From: Rufibacter roseus
Lineage (GTDB): Bacteria > Bacteroidota > Bacteroidia > Cytophagales > Hymenobacteraceae
Assembly (NCBI RefSeq): GCF_001647285.1
Contig: NZ_LRML01000002.1
Location: 186,001 to 250,000, forward strand
Direction of reading: 5' to 3'
Length of the DNA: 64,000 nucleotides
Under the pieces are notes generated by a model. It did not search any database. It saw nothing but the letters and a program-made list of their open reading frames with translations, and was not told the origin of the DNA. Shown one piece after another: positions 18,338 through 27,585 of this stretch (position 1 is the first letter of the stretch; every line of letters starts with the position of its first letter). The translations under genes were made by a program, and so were the position numbers.

Positions 18338-19321
18338 ATGCGAACCATACAATTCAGAGAGGCATTGCGCGAGGCAATGAGCGAGGAAATGCGCCGCGAC
18401 CCAAAGGTATTCCTGATGGGCGAAGAAGTTGCCGAGTATAACGGTGCCTACAAAGTAAGCCAAGGAATGTTGGACGAGTTCGGTCCGGAGCGGGTGATTG
18501 ACACCCCTATCGCCGAGCTGGGCTTTGCCGGTATTGGAGTGGGTGCCGCCATGAACGGGCTGCGTCCTATCATTGAGTTCATGACTTTCAACTTTTCGTT
18601 GGTAGCCATTGACCAGGTAATTAACTCGGCCGCCAAAATCATGTCCATGTCTGGTGGTCAATATTCGGCCCCAATGGTGTTCAGAGGTCCAACCGGTAAC
18701 GCCGGTATGCTGTCTTCTCAGCACTCGCAGAACTTTGAGAATTGGTTTGCCAATACGCCTGGCTTGAAAGTGGTAGTTCCTTCTAACCCTTATGATGCCA
18801 AAGGCCTTTTGAAAACGGCCATCCGTGACAATGACCCAGTGATCTTTATGGAATCTGAGTTGATGTACGGCGACAAAGGTGAAGTTCCAGAGGAAGAATA
18901 CCTGATTCCGATTGGCGTTGCCGACACCAAGCGCAAAGGCAATGATGTTACCATAGTTTCTTTTGGTAAAATGATGAAACTTGCCTTACAGGCTGCTGAG
19001 GAACTGGCCAAAGACGGAGTTGATGCTGAAGTAATTGACTTACGCTCTGTTAGACCAATAGACTACAATGCCATTGTAGAATCAGTTAAGCGCACCAACC
19101 GTTTGGTTGTGGTGGAAGAAGCATGGCCACTTGCCTCTATTTCTTCAGAAATAGCTTTCCATGTGCAGCACAACGCATTTGATTACCTGGATGCTCCGGT
19201 AAAACGTGTTACCTGCCGTGACGTTCCTTTACCGTACGCACCTACCTTGATTGAGGCTTCATTGCCAAACGTAAAGCGTATCATAGACGCGGTGAAGGAT
19301 GTAACTTACGCCAAAGCATAA
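18338..19321 (+). CDS. pdhB: Pyruvate dehydrogenase E1 component, beta subunit
   Basis: 327 residues, the normal E1-beta length. The N-terminal [39 protein letters not shown] includes the Glu that activates thiamine diphosphate. [21 protein letters not shown] and [12 protein letters not shown] follow, then the transketolase C-terminal domain with [20 protein letters not shown]. With E1-alpha it decarboxylates pyruvate to hydroxyethyl-ThDP and acetylates E2. The alpha subunit and E2/E3 genes are not adjacent, as often seen in Bacteroidetes. A strong terminator follows at 19342. Confidence 0.95.
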   Translation: MRTIQFREALREAMSEEMRRDPKVFLMGEEVAEYNGAYKVSQGMLDEFGPERVIDTPIAELGFAGIGVGAAMNGLRPIIEFMTFNFSLVAIDQVINSAAKIMSMSGGQYSAPMVFRGPTGNAGMLSSQHSQNFENWFANTPGLKVVVPSNPYDAKGLLKTAIRDNDPVIFMESELMYGDKGEVPEEEYLIPIGVADTKRKGNDVTIVSFGKMMKLALQAAEELAKDGVDAEVIDLRSVRPIDYNAIVESVKRTNRLVVVEEAWPLASISSEIAFHVQHNAFDYLDAPVKRVTCRDVPLPYAPTLIEASLPNVKRIIDAVKDVTYAKA

Positions 19322-19341
19322 TAGGTCTTTACACTATTTCA

Positions 19342-19379
19342 CAAGAGCCGCCGTTTACAAAAGGCGGCTCTTGCTTTTT
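19342..19379 (+). terminator. Rho-independent terminator after pdhB
   Basis: An 11-bp perfect GC-rich stem (19342-19352 with 19363-19373), a 10-nt loop, then CTTTTT. Confidence 0.85.
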
Positions 19380-19425
19380 CTGGCGTTTTGTGCCTCATTT
19401 TAGAAAAGTAGCTCTAAAAGGGTTT

Positions 19426-19839
19426 ATGAAGAAAAGTCTCTTAGTTTTTTTAGCAGTGTTCATTTGCCTAGGTATTAATGCCTGCAGTGAAAATTCTGAT
19501 TTGGTGGAAGTAGAGGTACCTACTTCTGTGTCTGCTTTCAGAAACTTTCCTGAGGTGCCTGTGAAGGTAGATACAGCCCTTAATTTGCAGATACTTTTTC
19601 AGACGGAGAACGGGTGTGGCCGCTATTCAAGAGTAGACACAGCCACCGTAGGTAAAACCTTTAGACTACAGTATTTTGTGAAGTATCCGGTAGAAGGTTC
19701 TGACGTGGTTTGTTCAGAAGTGTCAAAACCTTTGGTTTTCACCAAACCGTTCCGCCCAGGAGAAGCGGGCACCTATAGGTTCCGCATCTGGAAAACAGGT
19801 GAAGAATATGAAGAAAAAACTATTGAGGTAGTAGAATAG
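19426..19839 (+). CDS. Small lipoprotein of unknown function
   Basis: 137 residues from the ATG at 19426, where a canonical lipoprotein signal (MKKSLLVFLAVFICLG, lipobox INAC) begins; an earlier in-frame ATG at 19390 would add 12 residues before the signal and is rejected. The mature part is beta-rich with Cys residues (NGCGRY, VVCSEV) and ends with a sequence like a small beta sandwich (PGEAGTYRFRIWKTG). No family recognised. It is probably outer-membrane or periplasmic. Confidence 0.75.
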   Translation: MKKSLLVFLAVFICLGINACSENSDLVEVEVPTSVSAFRNFPEVPVKVDTALNLQILFQTENGCGRYSRVDTATVGKTFRLQYFVKYPVEGSDVVCSEVSKPLVFTKPFRPGEAGTYRFRIWKTGEEYEEKTIEVVE

Positions 19840-19848
19840 TTAACAGCT

Positions 19849-19882
19849 GTTTTAGAGCTTATTTCTGAAAAGGAGGCAAAAC
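19849..19882. repeat. Palindromic element, copy 4 (34 bp)
   Basis: gttttagagctt / ggaggcaaaac arms. It lies 10 bp after the lipoprotein stop and 25 bp before the end of the converging methyltransferase, where it could terminate both. Confidence 0.75.
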
Positions 19883-19906
19883 AGTAACTAGTATAACTGT
19901 TTTTTT

Positions 19907-20623
19907 CTATTGAACTGCCAGTCGCGCTATATAGTGACCGTCTTCTTCATTCAATAGCAGTTCTGCCTGCAGCCCCTCATGGCTGGCATATTGTTGCAGC
20001 AAATCAAAATCTATAAACAGCCAGTCAAAAGGTTGAGTACGCTCATTTTTGTATTGCATTACATAGGTAAGCTCACCATAGTAAGGACCGTTCAAATCAA
20101 GTAAAACAGATCCGTCTTCCTCTTCATATAAGTAAATAATATCAGAAGACTCTAAAAGTATTTGCCCGTCTGGGGCTAACCAACGTTTACATGCCTGTAA
20201 AAATTCAGGTAATTTCTCCAAAGATCCTGCCAACCCAATGCCGTTCATCAGCAACAGCAAAGTGTCAAAAGGCTGAGGAGGCAACAAGAAAAAGTCACCT
20301 GCTATTATCTGCTTTACACCTCTTTGCTTTTGCACGTCTACGGCTCTTTCTGAAATTTCCAGAGCAGTGACGTCAACAGCACGTTCCTGCAGCGCCAGAG
20401 CATGAGACCCTGCTCCTGCTCCTACGTCTAACACTCTACCCACACAGTGTTCCAATGCAAACCGTTCTCTGTCAGGCATTTCTTTAAAGCCTCGGAACAT
20501 ATAGGCTGCCGGCAATTCATCAGGATCAGCTTGGTCAGTAAACACCTTGACGGTAGCCCGTTTGTTTCCGTTCCAATAATCTTGAATTGCAAGCCCCAGC
20601 GGGTCTGTACTATTAGTTGACAT
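19907..20623 (-). CDS. Class I SAM-dependent methyltransferase
   Basis: 238 residues. The SAM site is VLDVGAGAGSHALALQE (about residues 65-81), followed by VTALEISERAVDV (acidic end of strand 2), IIAGDFFLLP and FDTLLLLMNGIGLAGSLEKL, the Methyltransf_25 pattern. The C-terminal part includes a beta region (GPYYGELTYVMQYKNERTQPFDWLFID). The substrate is unknown. A -7 box at 20645-20652 fits the ATG at 20623. Confidence 0.88.
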   Translation of the reverse strand: MSTNSTDPLGLAIQDYWNGNKRATVKVFTDQADPDELPAAYMFRGFKEMPDRERFALEHCVGRVLDVGAGAGSHALALQERAVDVTALEISERAVDVQKQRGVKQIIAGDFFLLPPQPFDTLLLLMNGIGLAGSLEKLPEFLQACKRWLAPDGQILLESSDIIYLYEEEDGSVLLDLNGPYYGELTYVMQYKNERTQPFDWLFIDFDLLQQYASHEGLQAELLLNEEDGHYIARLAVQ

Positions 20624-21138
20624 ATGAGCAGCAGAATATTTCTACAAATATACTCACCCTCTCCGCATGCCTGAATATTTTTTGATGATTGCCGCCGCCA
20701 CACCACAGATAAGGCAGTTGAACGCCGGGAACGCTGATTTCATCGAAAAGCGAATAATATCATCTTTGAAAAAGGCAAATTGCACTGTGTTTCATTTTTT
20801 GATTCACAAAATGACCTTTTATCCCCTGCTACACCCTATTTATGCAAAATGCTGCTAAAAGGCAATTACAGGAACAAAAAAATTAAACGCATTCTTCATT
20901 ATAAGATAATAGACAATTAACCAGAAGACGGATATAGTGCAATTCTACGCTTTACACCATCAAATAAACAAAACTTTTCTCTACTAGCTGCTCTTATTCA
21001 ATTTTGCAAAATGATTTCACTGGTGTATCAGAAGCATCTGCGATTTTAATTTCAGCACCTACCCTGTTGTACAGGAACTTAAAGGAGAACAAAGGCTGTA
21101 GGTTTTCCTTTTCCTGACCTAATTAAATTTAAGATTAT
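20624..21138. other. 515-bp intergenic gap, AT-rich, no gene seen
   Basis: It separates two divergent genes. Apart from the methyltransferase -7 box I see no repeat, hairpin or credible ORF; a 63-codon frame at 20667-20858 looks random. Confidence 0.5.
20645..20652 (-). promoter_or_regulatory. -7 promoter box of the methyltransferase gene
   Basis: TATATTTG on the minus strand (TAnnTTTG), 22 bp before the ATG at 20623. No convincing -33 box. Confidence 0.4.
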
Positions 21139-21216
21139 ATGCCAAATAACAGGCACACAAATTCTATCTTTGATATATTCCCCACTAAACTAATAGGGTT
21201 TCAGGCGATACTTTCC

Positions 21217-22725
21217 ATGAAATTAATCACCAAAATTCACTTAGCCATTGGTTTTATCTTATTTACCTTTTGTGTTGTTACCATAGGATATATAAAGCAA
21301 ACCAATGAAGTAAAAGAAAACGTGGAGGATGTACTGTACACTTCCGATGTCATCAAAGAAAGTGAGACAGCCCAGAAAATGATTCTGGATATGGAAACAG
21401 GTTTGCGGGGTTATTTACTAACCGGCAACAGAAACTTTCTCTCCCCTTTCTTTAACGGGCAGAAAGGTTTTGCCCGTTCTTTCGATCGTTTAGATTCTTT
21501 AACCGCCTCTGTGCCCCAATTAAACCTACTGGTACAACAAGTTAATAAAGACGTAGATGTTTGGCTCAACAGCTTTGCCAGACCATTGGTGCGCAGTAAA
21601 TCTTCTGCACCTAACAGCCCCAGACATAAGGCTCATTATGATTCTTTGTTCGCCGCGACCGCACAAATTGGTTCAGGAAAAAAAATCATTGACATGTCCA
21701 GGCAAAGATTTGCGCAGATTCAGGAAGTGGAAGAAGCCTCAAGAAAAAGACGTTTGGCCGAAATGAACAGTTCTCTTCTGAACACAAACGATATAGCCAT
21801 TGGCCTAACCTTATTTGCCATTGTAACGGGTATTATTACCGCTAATTTGTTGGGTAACACTATCAGAAAGCGCTTCATCAAAATGAATGCGCTTGCCAAC
21901 AGCATTGCAAACGGAGACTACAGTGCTTCATTGAAAGATTACCGGCATGATGAAATAAGCACCTTAACTAACTCTCTGAACATTATGGCCAGTAAGCTAA
22001 AAGAGAGTTTCACGCACCTCACGAAGGTGAACCAGGAACTAGATCAGTTTGCCTACGTTGTGTCACATGACTTGAAGGCGCCTTTAAGAGCGATCAATAA
22101 TTTGGCTGAGTGGATAGCCGAAGATTTAGAAACCCAAGACCCAGATATCATCCATAACATTAAAATATTGAGGGGCAGAGTACAACGGATGGAGAATCTT
22201 ATCAACGGTATATTAGATTACTCTAAGGTTGGGCGCAAAAACCTTCCACAGGTTCCTTTCTCAGTAAGAGAGGTTATGCAGGAAACCATTGAAAACTTAT
22301 CCCCTCCCGCCTCTTTTGTTTTCTCAGTGCCACAAGACTTACCTACCATTGTAGGTGAACGCACTCTTTTTTACCAGGTGTGCTCTAACTTGTTTAGTAA
22401 CTCAGTTAAATACCACCACAAAACAGAAGGTCACATACAAATAAGATGTACGGAGTTAGAAGATTTTTACCAGTTTGAAGTACAAGACGATGGACCGGGC
22501 ATACCCAAAGAATTCCACACCAAGGTCTTCGGCATTTTTCAAACCATGGAAGCCCGTGATGTAAAAGAAAGCACTGGTGTAGGGCTTGCCATTGTTAAAA
22601 AAATCATAGAAGAAAAAGGGGGCAGTATCTGGATTGATTCTGAACGCGGTGAAGGTTCAACTTTTGTTTTTACTTGGCCTAAAGTACCGGTTACTGCTAC
22701 ATTAAAGTTACAAGAGCATGAGTGA
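21217..22725 (+). CDS. Sensor histidine kinase with CHASE3 and HAMP domains
   Basis: 502 residues from the ATG at 21217. Transmembrane segment 1 (residues 8-25) is followed by a periplasmic CHASE3 domain with the family's DMETGLRGYLLTGN. TM2 lies at about residue 190, then a HAMP linker. The dimerisation helix carries YVVSHDLKAPLRAINNL with the phospho-accepting His at residue 284. The ATPase domain has N box SNLFSNSVKYH, G1 DDGPGIP and G2 GVGLAIVKKI. An in-frame ATG at 21139 would add 26 residues before TM1 and is less likely. It overlaps the next kinase gene by 8 bp. The signal is unknown. Confidence 0.92.
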   Translation: MKLITKIHLAIGFILFTFCVVTIGYIKQTNEVKENVEDVLYTSDVIKESETAQKMILDMETGLRGYLLTGNRNFLSPFFNGQKGFARSFDRLDSLTASVPQLNLLVQQVNKDVDVWLNSFARPLVRSKSSAPNSPRHKAHYDSLFAATAQIGSGKKIIDMSRQRFAQIQEVEEASRKRRLAEMNSSLLNTNDIAIGLTLFAIVTGIITANLLGNTIRKRFIKMNALANSIANGDYSASLKDYRHDEISTLTNSLNIMASKLKESFTHLTKVNQELDQFAYVVSHDLKAPLRAINNLAEWIAEDLETQDPDIIHNIKILRGRVQRMENLINGILDYSKVGRKNLPQVPFSVREVMQETIENLSPPASFVFSVPQDLPTIVGERTLFYQVCSNLFSNSVKYHHKTEGHIQIRCTELEDFYQFEVQDDGPGIPKEFHTKVFGIFQTMEARDVKESTGVGLAIVKKIIEEKGGSIWIDSERGEGSTFVFTWPKVPVTATLKLQEHE

Positions 22726-23431
22726 AGATAATTTTGAGAGTCTGAAACAAAAGTATGACGCTTTAAAAAGCGAGTATGAAGAGTTTGCCTATATCGTGTC
22801 ACATGATTTAAAGGCTCCCTTGCGCGCTATCAACAACCTCTCTGGTTGGATCAAAGAAGACCTGGGCGAAAATCTAGATAAAGATGTGCAGCATAACATA
22901 AATTTACTGCAGAACCGAGCAGAGCGAATGGAACGCATGATCAACGGCATTTTGCAGTTTTCAAGAGTTGAGCGAATGGATATGGAGATAAAGGAAATCA
23001 ACGTTCAGAACCTGGTTCAGGAAATTGTGGCGGGCACAGACACTCCTACTACTCTGCAGGTGCATACTTCTAACCTTCCTCAGTTCACCACCTATTCAAA
23101 GAAACTGGAAGAAGTTTTAAATCAACTCCTTCAGAACGCCGTATTATATAATGAGAATACCCACCCACAAATTACTGTTAGCTGTACCGAGGAGGGAGAA
23201 TTTTATTTGTTCAGTATAAAAGACAACGGTATTGGCATACCGGCAGATGCACAGGAAAAAGTGTTTAAGTTGTTTTTTACAGTGCTGCCAAAAGATAAAA
23301 GCGACCATTTAGGGGCAGGACTCACTATAGCTCGTAAAATAGTAAAGTTTGTTGGCGGCGAAATTAAAATAGAATCTTCAGTTGGCAAAGGGTCTGAATT
23401 TTCCTTCACCTGGCCAAAATCGATTAAATAA
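22718..23431 (+). CDS. Short sensorless histidine kinase
   Basis: 237 residues with no sensor or membrane segment. It starts almost directly with the H-box YIVSHDLKAPLRAINNL (His29), close to that of the kinase upstream. The ATPase domain has NQLLQNAVLYN, DNGIGIP, FKLFFT and GAGLTIARKIV, so it looks catalytically complete. The two kinases look like paralogues, one of which lost its input domain. It overlaps the upstream kinase by 8 bp and lies 29 bp before a response regulator. It may form heterodimers with the upstream kinase or be driven by a partner protein. Confidence 0.9.
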   Translation: MSEDNFESLKQKYDALKSEYEEFAYIVSHDLKAPLRAINNLSGWIKEDLGENLDKDVQHNINLLQNRAERMERMINGILQFSRVERMDMEIKEINVQNLVQEIVAGTDTPTTLQVHTSNLPQFTTYSKKLEEVLNQLLQNAVLYNENTHPQITVSCTEEGEFYLFSIKDNGIGIPADAQEKVFKLFFTVLPKDKSDHLGAGLTIARKIVKFVGGEIKIESSVGKGSEFSFTWPKSIK

Positions 23432-23460
23432 AGATCAAGTATTTACTTTTAATCAAAATT

Positions 23461-23874
23461 ATGGAAGAGAAAGTGGTAAACATATTGTTGGTTGAGGATG
23501 ATGAAGTAGATATCATGAATGTACAGCGTGCCTTCAAAAAAAATAGCATTAATAATCCATTGCACATTGCCAATAACGGACTTGAAGCGTTAGAAATGCT
23601 GAGATCAGGATCTATACCAATGCCCCCCATCGTTATCTTAGACATCAACATGCCCAAGATGAATGGCATTGAGTTTTTGCAAGAACTCCGCAAAGATCCT
23701 GAATTGAACAGAATCAGTGTTTTTGTCATGACCACTTCTAATGAAGACAGCGATAAGATCAATGCCTATAACTTGAACGTAGCAGGGTACATTTTAAAAC
23801 CGCTTTCATTCGAGAAGTTTATTGGTGCCGTTGCAACACTAGACCGCTACTGGAAATTGTGCGAAAGACCTTAA
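23461..23874 (+). CDS. Single-domain response regulator (Rcp-like)
   Basis: 137 residues, a receiver domain only. Acidic pocket VEDDEVD (about residues 11-17), phospho-Asp61 in VILDINMPKMNG, Thr/Ser switch VMTTSNED and conserved Lys in ILKPLSFEKF. It belongs to the Rcp1-like class typically paired with kinases whose H-box reads SHDLKAPLR, as in the two genes just upstream. With no output domain it should act by protein contact or as a phosphate shuttle. Confidence 0.93.
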   Translation: MEEKVVNILLVEDDEVDIMNVQRAFKKNSINNPLHIANNGLEALEMLRSGSIPMPPIVILDINMPKMNGIEFLQELRKDPELNRISVFVMTTSNEDSDKINAYNLNVAGYILKPLSFEKFIGAVATLDRYWKLCERP

Positions 23875-23975
23875 GGACTACCTCAGAATTTAACTCGAAT
23901 TTGTTATAATATTCAAGAATTGAAGCCTGGCTGAGCAAGTATCTTTCAAAAACTAGAAATCACCCTCTATAATTT

Positions 23976-24015
23976 AAAACCACTGGCACAGGAATGTAAA
24001 CATGCCAGTGGTTTT
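23976..24015 (+). terminator. Rho-independent terminator after the first response regulator
   Basis: A 13-bp perfect stem (23976-23988 with 24003-24015) with a 14-nt loop and a T-rich 3' side. Confidence 0.75.
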
Positions 24016-24046
24016 TAGTTTACTTTTTGAAAAAAAGGTCAAAAAA
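24011..24046. repeat. 36-bp palindromic element, copy 5 (degenerate)
   Basis: It starts at the 3' arm of the terminator: gtttttagttt on the left and an A-rich right arm with ggtcaaaaaa. The match is weaker than other copies. Confidence 0.5.
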
Positions 24047-24151
24047 AGATTAGCTGCTCTTCATTCTGCTTTCTACTATTTTAACACTAAAAAGCTTCTA
24101 AGCATTAATTAATTCTTTTAGTTACTTTTCGGCAGTTATTATATTAAACAC

Positions 24152-24580
24152 TTGAAAAACAAGCCAGCCCATATTTTACTGGTAGAAGACGACGAAGTAG
24201 ACGTAGCTAACATTAAAAGAGCTTTTTCTACAAAAGGTCTTCCTTATACCTTGCATGTCGCTTCTACAGGAAGTGTAGCTCTCAGCATGCTAAAAGGCAA
24301 TATCTTGCCTTTGATTAACCCTCTGCCAAAAATCATTTTGCTAGATCTTCACTTGCCCGACATGGGTGGTCTAGATTTTTTGAGATTGCTTAGAAGTGAC
24401 CCACTACTGAAGGCCTGCAATGTGATTGTTATGACCACCTCCAGCACTGAAAAAGATATTTTAGAGGCGTATGACTTGAATGTAGCGGGCTATATTATAA
24501 AACCTATACAACACCATTCACTTTTAAGCATAGTAGACACCCTAGATTCTTACTGGAATCTAATAGAATTGCCACATTAA
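24152..24580 (+). CDS. Single-domain response regulator (Rcp-like)
   Basis: 142 residues, a second stand-alone receiver, similar to the one at 23461 (VEDDEVDVANIKRAF; phospho-Asp65 in ILLDLHLPDMGG; VMTTSSTEKDI; Lys in IIKPIQHHS; shared DLNVAGYI). A TTG start at 24152 is used because the receiver's first strand begins six codons later and no ATG is available. It lies 16 bp before the hybrid kinase gene. Two nearly equivalent receivers in a row suggest duplication. Confidence 0.9.
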   Translation: MKNKPAHILLVEDDEVDVANIKRAFSTKGLPYTLHVASTGSVALSMLKGNILPLINPLPKIILLDLHLPDMGGLDFLRLLRSDPLLKACNVIVMTTSSTEKDILEAYDLNVAGYIIKPIQHHSLLSIVDTLDSYWNLIELPH

Positions 24581-24596
24581 GGAATCAACCCCTCCC

Positions 24597-26927
24597 ATGG
24601 AACCCGTTATAAAGCTTCTGATAGTAGATGATGATGAAGTGGACAGAATGATCATAAAAAGATCACTACGTTCTGCCAAACTAAATACTGAAATACATAC
24701 GGCCATAACTGGGGCTGAAGCGCTGGAAGCTCTTCAGAAGCAAACGTATGACTTCATCTTCATAGATTTCATGCTACCAGACATGAATGGGCTGGAGTTG
24801 CTACAGAAAATCAGAGAAAGAGAGATTACCACGCCTGTTCAGATTGTCACCTCACAGGGCGATGAACGTTTGGCGGTAGAGGCTATTAAAACCGGCGCTT
24901 CAGATTATTTGCCTAAAACACTGCTAACGCCCGAAGGTATTTCCCAGAGCATAAGATCTGCCATTCGGCTTCACCAGATTGAGCAGGAACGGCGGCAAAC
25001 CCAGCAACAACTAAAACATACACAGGAGCAGTTAGAGACGGTAATTACAGGTGCCCCTATAATCTTGTGGGCAATAGACACAAACGGAGTCATCACCATG
25101 AGTAGAGGCAAAGGCCTTTCACTTATTGGCAAAAAAGATGGCGACTCTCTTGGCCACTCTATTTATGACCTATACAAAGAGTATAACATTATCATTTCTT
25201 GTATACAAAGAACCCTTAAAGGAATCGAATCGAAATGCACCACTCAAATAAGTGATACGTGGTTTGATTGTTTGTTTCTGCCTACTTTCAATGAAAAAGG
25301 AGAGGTAACTGGGGTGATTGGGGTAAGTTATGACATAACTGAAAGAATAAAAACCGAGCAGGAACTTGAGAAAGCGAAAGACACTGCTCTTAAAATGGCT
25401 CAGGTAAAAGAGCAGTTTCTGGCCAACATGAGCCATGAAATACGCACCCCCATGAATGGAATTTTGGGTTTAACCGAGGTATTGGCTAAAACCAACTTGA
25501 ACGACCACCAGAGAGATTATCTGAAAGCCATCAGCACGTCAGCTAACAACCTCATGATTATCATTAATGACTTGTTAGATTTCTCTAAAATTGAAGCCGG
25601 TAAAATCACGCTGGAAATTATTCCCTTTGAACTGCGTCAACTTTTAAAGCAGCTACTAGACATACTGGAAATAAGAGCCAAGGAAAGAAAGAACATTCTA
25701 AAGCTCATGCTGGATGATGATATTCCGCAGTATGTCATGGGTGATCCGTTCAGGTTAAGCCAAATACTGAACAACCTGGTGGGCAACGCCATAAAGTTCA
25801 CTGAAAATGGATCCATTAGAGTAAGTGTTGAAGTGGTTTCTAAGGTAAAAGACCTATTTGATATTGAGTTTACTATCAAAGACTCGGGGATAGGCATTCC
25901 GCAGGAAAAGCTGGAAAGCATTTTTGATAAGTTTACCCAAGGAAGCAGTGACACCACCCGCAGATTTGGCGGTACAGGGTTGGGCCTGTCCATAGCCAAA
26001 GAACTGGTAGAGGTGCAGGGCGGACAAATTTCGGTTAAAAGTGAGGTGGGGAAAGGCAGCACTTTCAAATTTAATTTACCTTACCAGAAAATAGACAAGA
26101 AACCTGAATCAATAGCACCACCCCAAAGCTCCCCTGCTGAGCAGCAGTTCCACCATTTGCGCCATTTCAATGTTCTTTTAGCCGAAGACAACCCCATAAA
26201 CCAGTTGTTGGTGAAAAAGGTATTAGGTGACCATGACATCAGACTACTGGTAGCCAACAACGGTAGAGAAGCCTTACATCTATTAGAAGAGCATGATTTT
26301 GATTTGGTTTTAATGGACATGCAAATGCCGGAGATAGACGGCTATGAAGCCATGGAAAACATAAGGCAGAAAGATTGCCCTAAAAAAGACATTCCTATTA
26401 TTGCCTTAACCGCCCATGCCTCGGTGGGTGAAGCAAATAAATGCATAGCCTCTGGAGCCAATTCGTATGTCTCTAAACCCTTTCAAGCGGAAACCCTGCT
26501 AAAGGAAATTTCTAAATATCTTACTCCTGAAAAAGCGCATGAAACCACGCCAGCCAGTACTGCAGAAGAACCGCTTCATGTAGACTTAAGTTATTTAGAG
26601 CTGTTTGCCAACGGTAATATTGAATTCATGCTGGACATTCTGCAGATGTTCATTGACCAAACGCCAGGCCAGGTGCAGGAACTCACAAGAGCGGTATCTT
26701 TCTCTAACTGGGCCGAAACAAGAACCATTGCCCACAAAATAAAACCCTCTTTAGCTTTGGTGGGCATTCGGGAAATTGAGGAACTTAACTCTGAAATAGA
26801 ACAAAGTGCCCTTCACCGCTCCAATACAGAACAAATACCATCACTAGTACAGAAAATGGTGGTGTTTGTAGACAGGGCAGTAAAAGTATTGGAACAGGAA
26901 ATAAACCTACTAAAGAATAAACTTTAA
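24597..26927 (+). CDS. Hybrid histidine kinase: REC-PAS-HisKA-HATPase-REC-HPt
   Basis: 776 residues, cytoplasmic, with no membrane segment. Receiver 1 is at residues 1-120 (phospho-Asp57, FIDFMLPDMNG), a PAS domain at about 140-255, and the HisKA helix with FLANMSHEIRTPMNG (His280). The ATPase domain has NNLVGNAIKFTENG, DSGIGIP and GGTGLGLSIAKEL. Receiver 2 has Asp574 (LMDMQMPEIDG). A C-terminal HPt domain has IAHKIKPS (His713). It therefore carries every step of a phosphorelay in one chain, with an extra N-terminal receiver as input. The final target is not in the window, since no DNA-binding regulator is nearby. Confidence 0.95.
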   Translation: MEPVIKLLIVDDDEVDRMIIKRSLRSAKLNTEIHTAITGAEALEALQKQTYDFIFIDFMLPDMNGLELLQKIREREITTPVQIVTSQGDERLAVEAIKTGASDYLPKTLLTPEGISQSIRSAIRLHQIEQERRQTQQQLKHTQEQLETVITGAPIILWAIDTNGVITMSRGKGLSLIGKKDGDSLGHSIYDLYKEYNIIISCIQRTLKGIESKCTTQISDTWFDCLFLPTFNEKGEVTGVIGVSYDITERIKTEQELEKAKDTALKMAQVKEQFLANMSHEIRTPMNGILGLTEVLAKTNLNDHQRDYLKAISTSANNLMIIINDLLDFSKIEAGKITLEIIPFELRQLLKQLLDILEIRAKERKNILKLMLDDDIPQYVMGDPFRLSQILNNLVGNAIKFTENGSIRVSVEVVSKVKDLFDIEFTIKDSGIGIPQEKLESIFDKFTQGSSDTTRRFGGTGLGLSIAKELVEVQGGQISVKSEVGKGSTFKFNLPYQKIDKKPESIAPPQSSPAEQQFHHLRHFNVLLAEDNPINQLLVKKVLGDHDIRLLVANNGREALHLLEEHDFDLVLMDMQMPEIDGYEAMENIRQKDCPKKDIPIIALTAHASVGEANKCIASGANSYVSKPFQAETLLKEISKYLTPEKAHETTPASTAEEPLHVDLSYLELFANGNIEFMLDILQMFIDQTPGQVQELTRAVSFSNWAETRTIAHKIKPSLALVGIREIEELNSEIEQSALHRSNTEQIPSLVQKMVVFVDRAVKVLEQEINLLKNKL

Positions 26928-26950
26928 CCCAAAGCCTTACCAAAATCTGC

Positions 26951-26987
26951 CATTTTAGGCCTGATTTTTTTAAAAACAGGCCGAAAC
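26951..26987. repeat. Palindromic element, copy 6
   Basis: attttaggcctg / caggccgaaac arms around a T/A centre. It lies 23 bp after the hybrid kinase and 19 bp before the DinB-like gene. Confidence 0.85.
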
Positions 26988-27005
26988 AAGTAGACACAAA
27001 AAGCC

Positions 27006-27533
27006 ATGCACATTTCATTTCACCACCTGTTTCAGAAGTTAGAAAAGCAGCGGCAAGAGTATGTACGGTTGGCAAAAGAATTCCCCAATGAGGCTTTGCA
27101 AATAGCTCCTCGGGCAGATTCGTGGTCAACGGCACAGGTACTTTATCATTTGGAACAGGTAGATGCGCAGGTTTTAAAGTCTATTGAAAAGTCTCTGACA
27201 ATTGTTCAGAAATTACCTTCTGCAAGTCTTAAAACAAACTTCAGGTCACTGTTGCTGAACGTGTTTTTGAGGCTTCCGCTCAAATTCAAAGCCCCTCCTG
27301 TTCTAGGAAATATGCCTTCTCATGTTGATTTGGAAGAGGTATTGAATAGCTGGGAAACCTCCAGAAGCAGATTGAAAGATTTACTTGATCAATTCCCACC
27401 TGAGCTAATGCACAAAAGCATGTTCAGGCACCCAATTTCCGGCATGCTTACCATGCGCCAGACGCTTACATTTCTGCATGCCCACGCTGCCCATCATTCA
27501 AAACAGTTTAAGGCTACGTTGCCAACTGTTTAA
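27006..27533 (+). CDS. DinB-like family protein
   Basis: 175 residues, all-helical. The family's metal-binding His residues are visible in VLYHLEQV (about residue 46) and in HAHAAHHSKQF near the C-terminus. The WSTAQVLYHLEQVD block is typical of the DinB_2 group, whose members include thiol-dependent transferases. The exact reaction is unknown. guaD follows after 52 bp. Confidence 0.82.
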   Translation: MHISFHHLFQKLEKQRQEYVRLAKEFPNEALQIAPRADSWSTAQVLYHLEQVDAQVLKSIEKSLTIVQKLPSASLKTNFRSLLLNVFLRLPLKFKAPPVLGNMPSHVDLEEVLNSWETSRSRLKDLLDQFPPELMHKSMFRHPISGMLTMRQTLTFLHAHAAHHSKQFKATLPTV

Positions 27534-27585
27534 GCCAACGCTTCCAGCATACAGGACGTATGCCTATTTCATTATTACTATTTAT

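Noticed and set aside
20667-20858. 63-codon ORF in the gap before the CHASE3 kinase
   Set aside because: No promoter, no ribosome site, random-looking composition.
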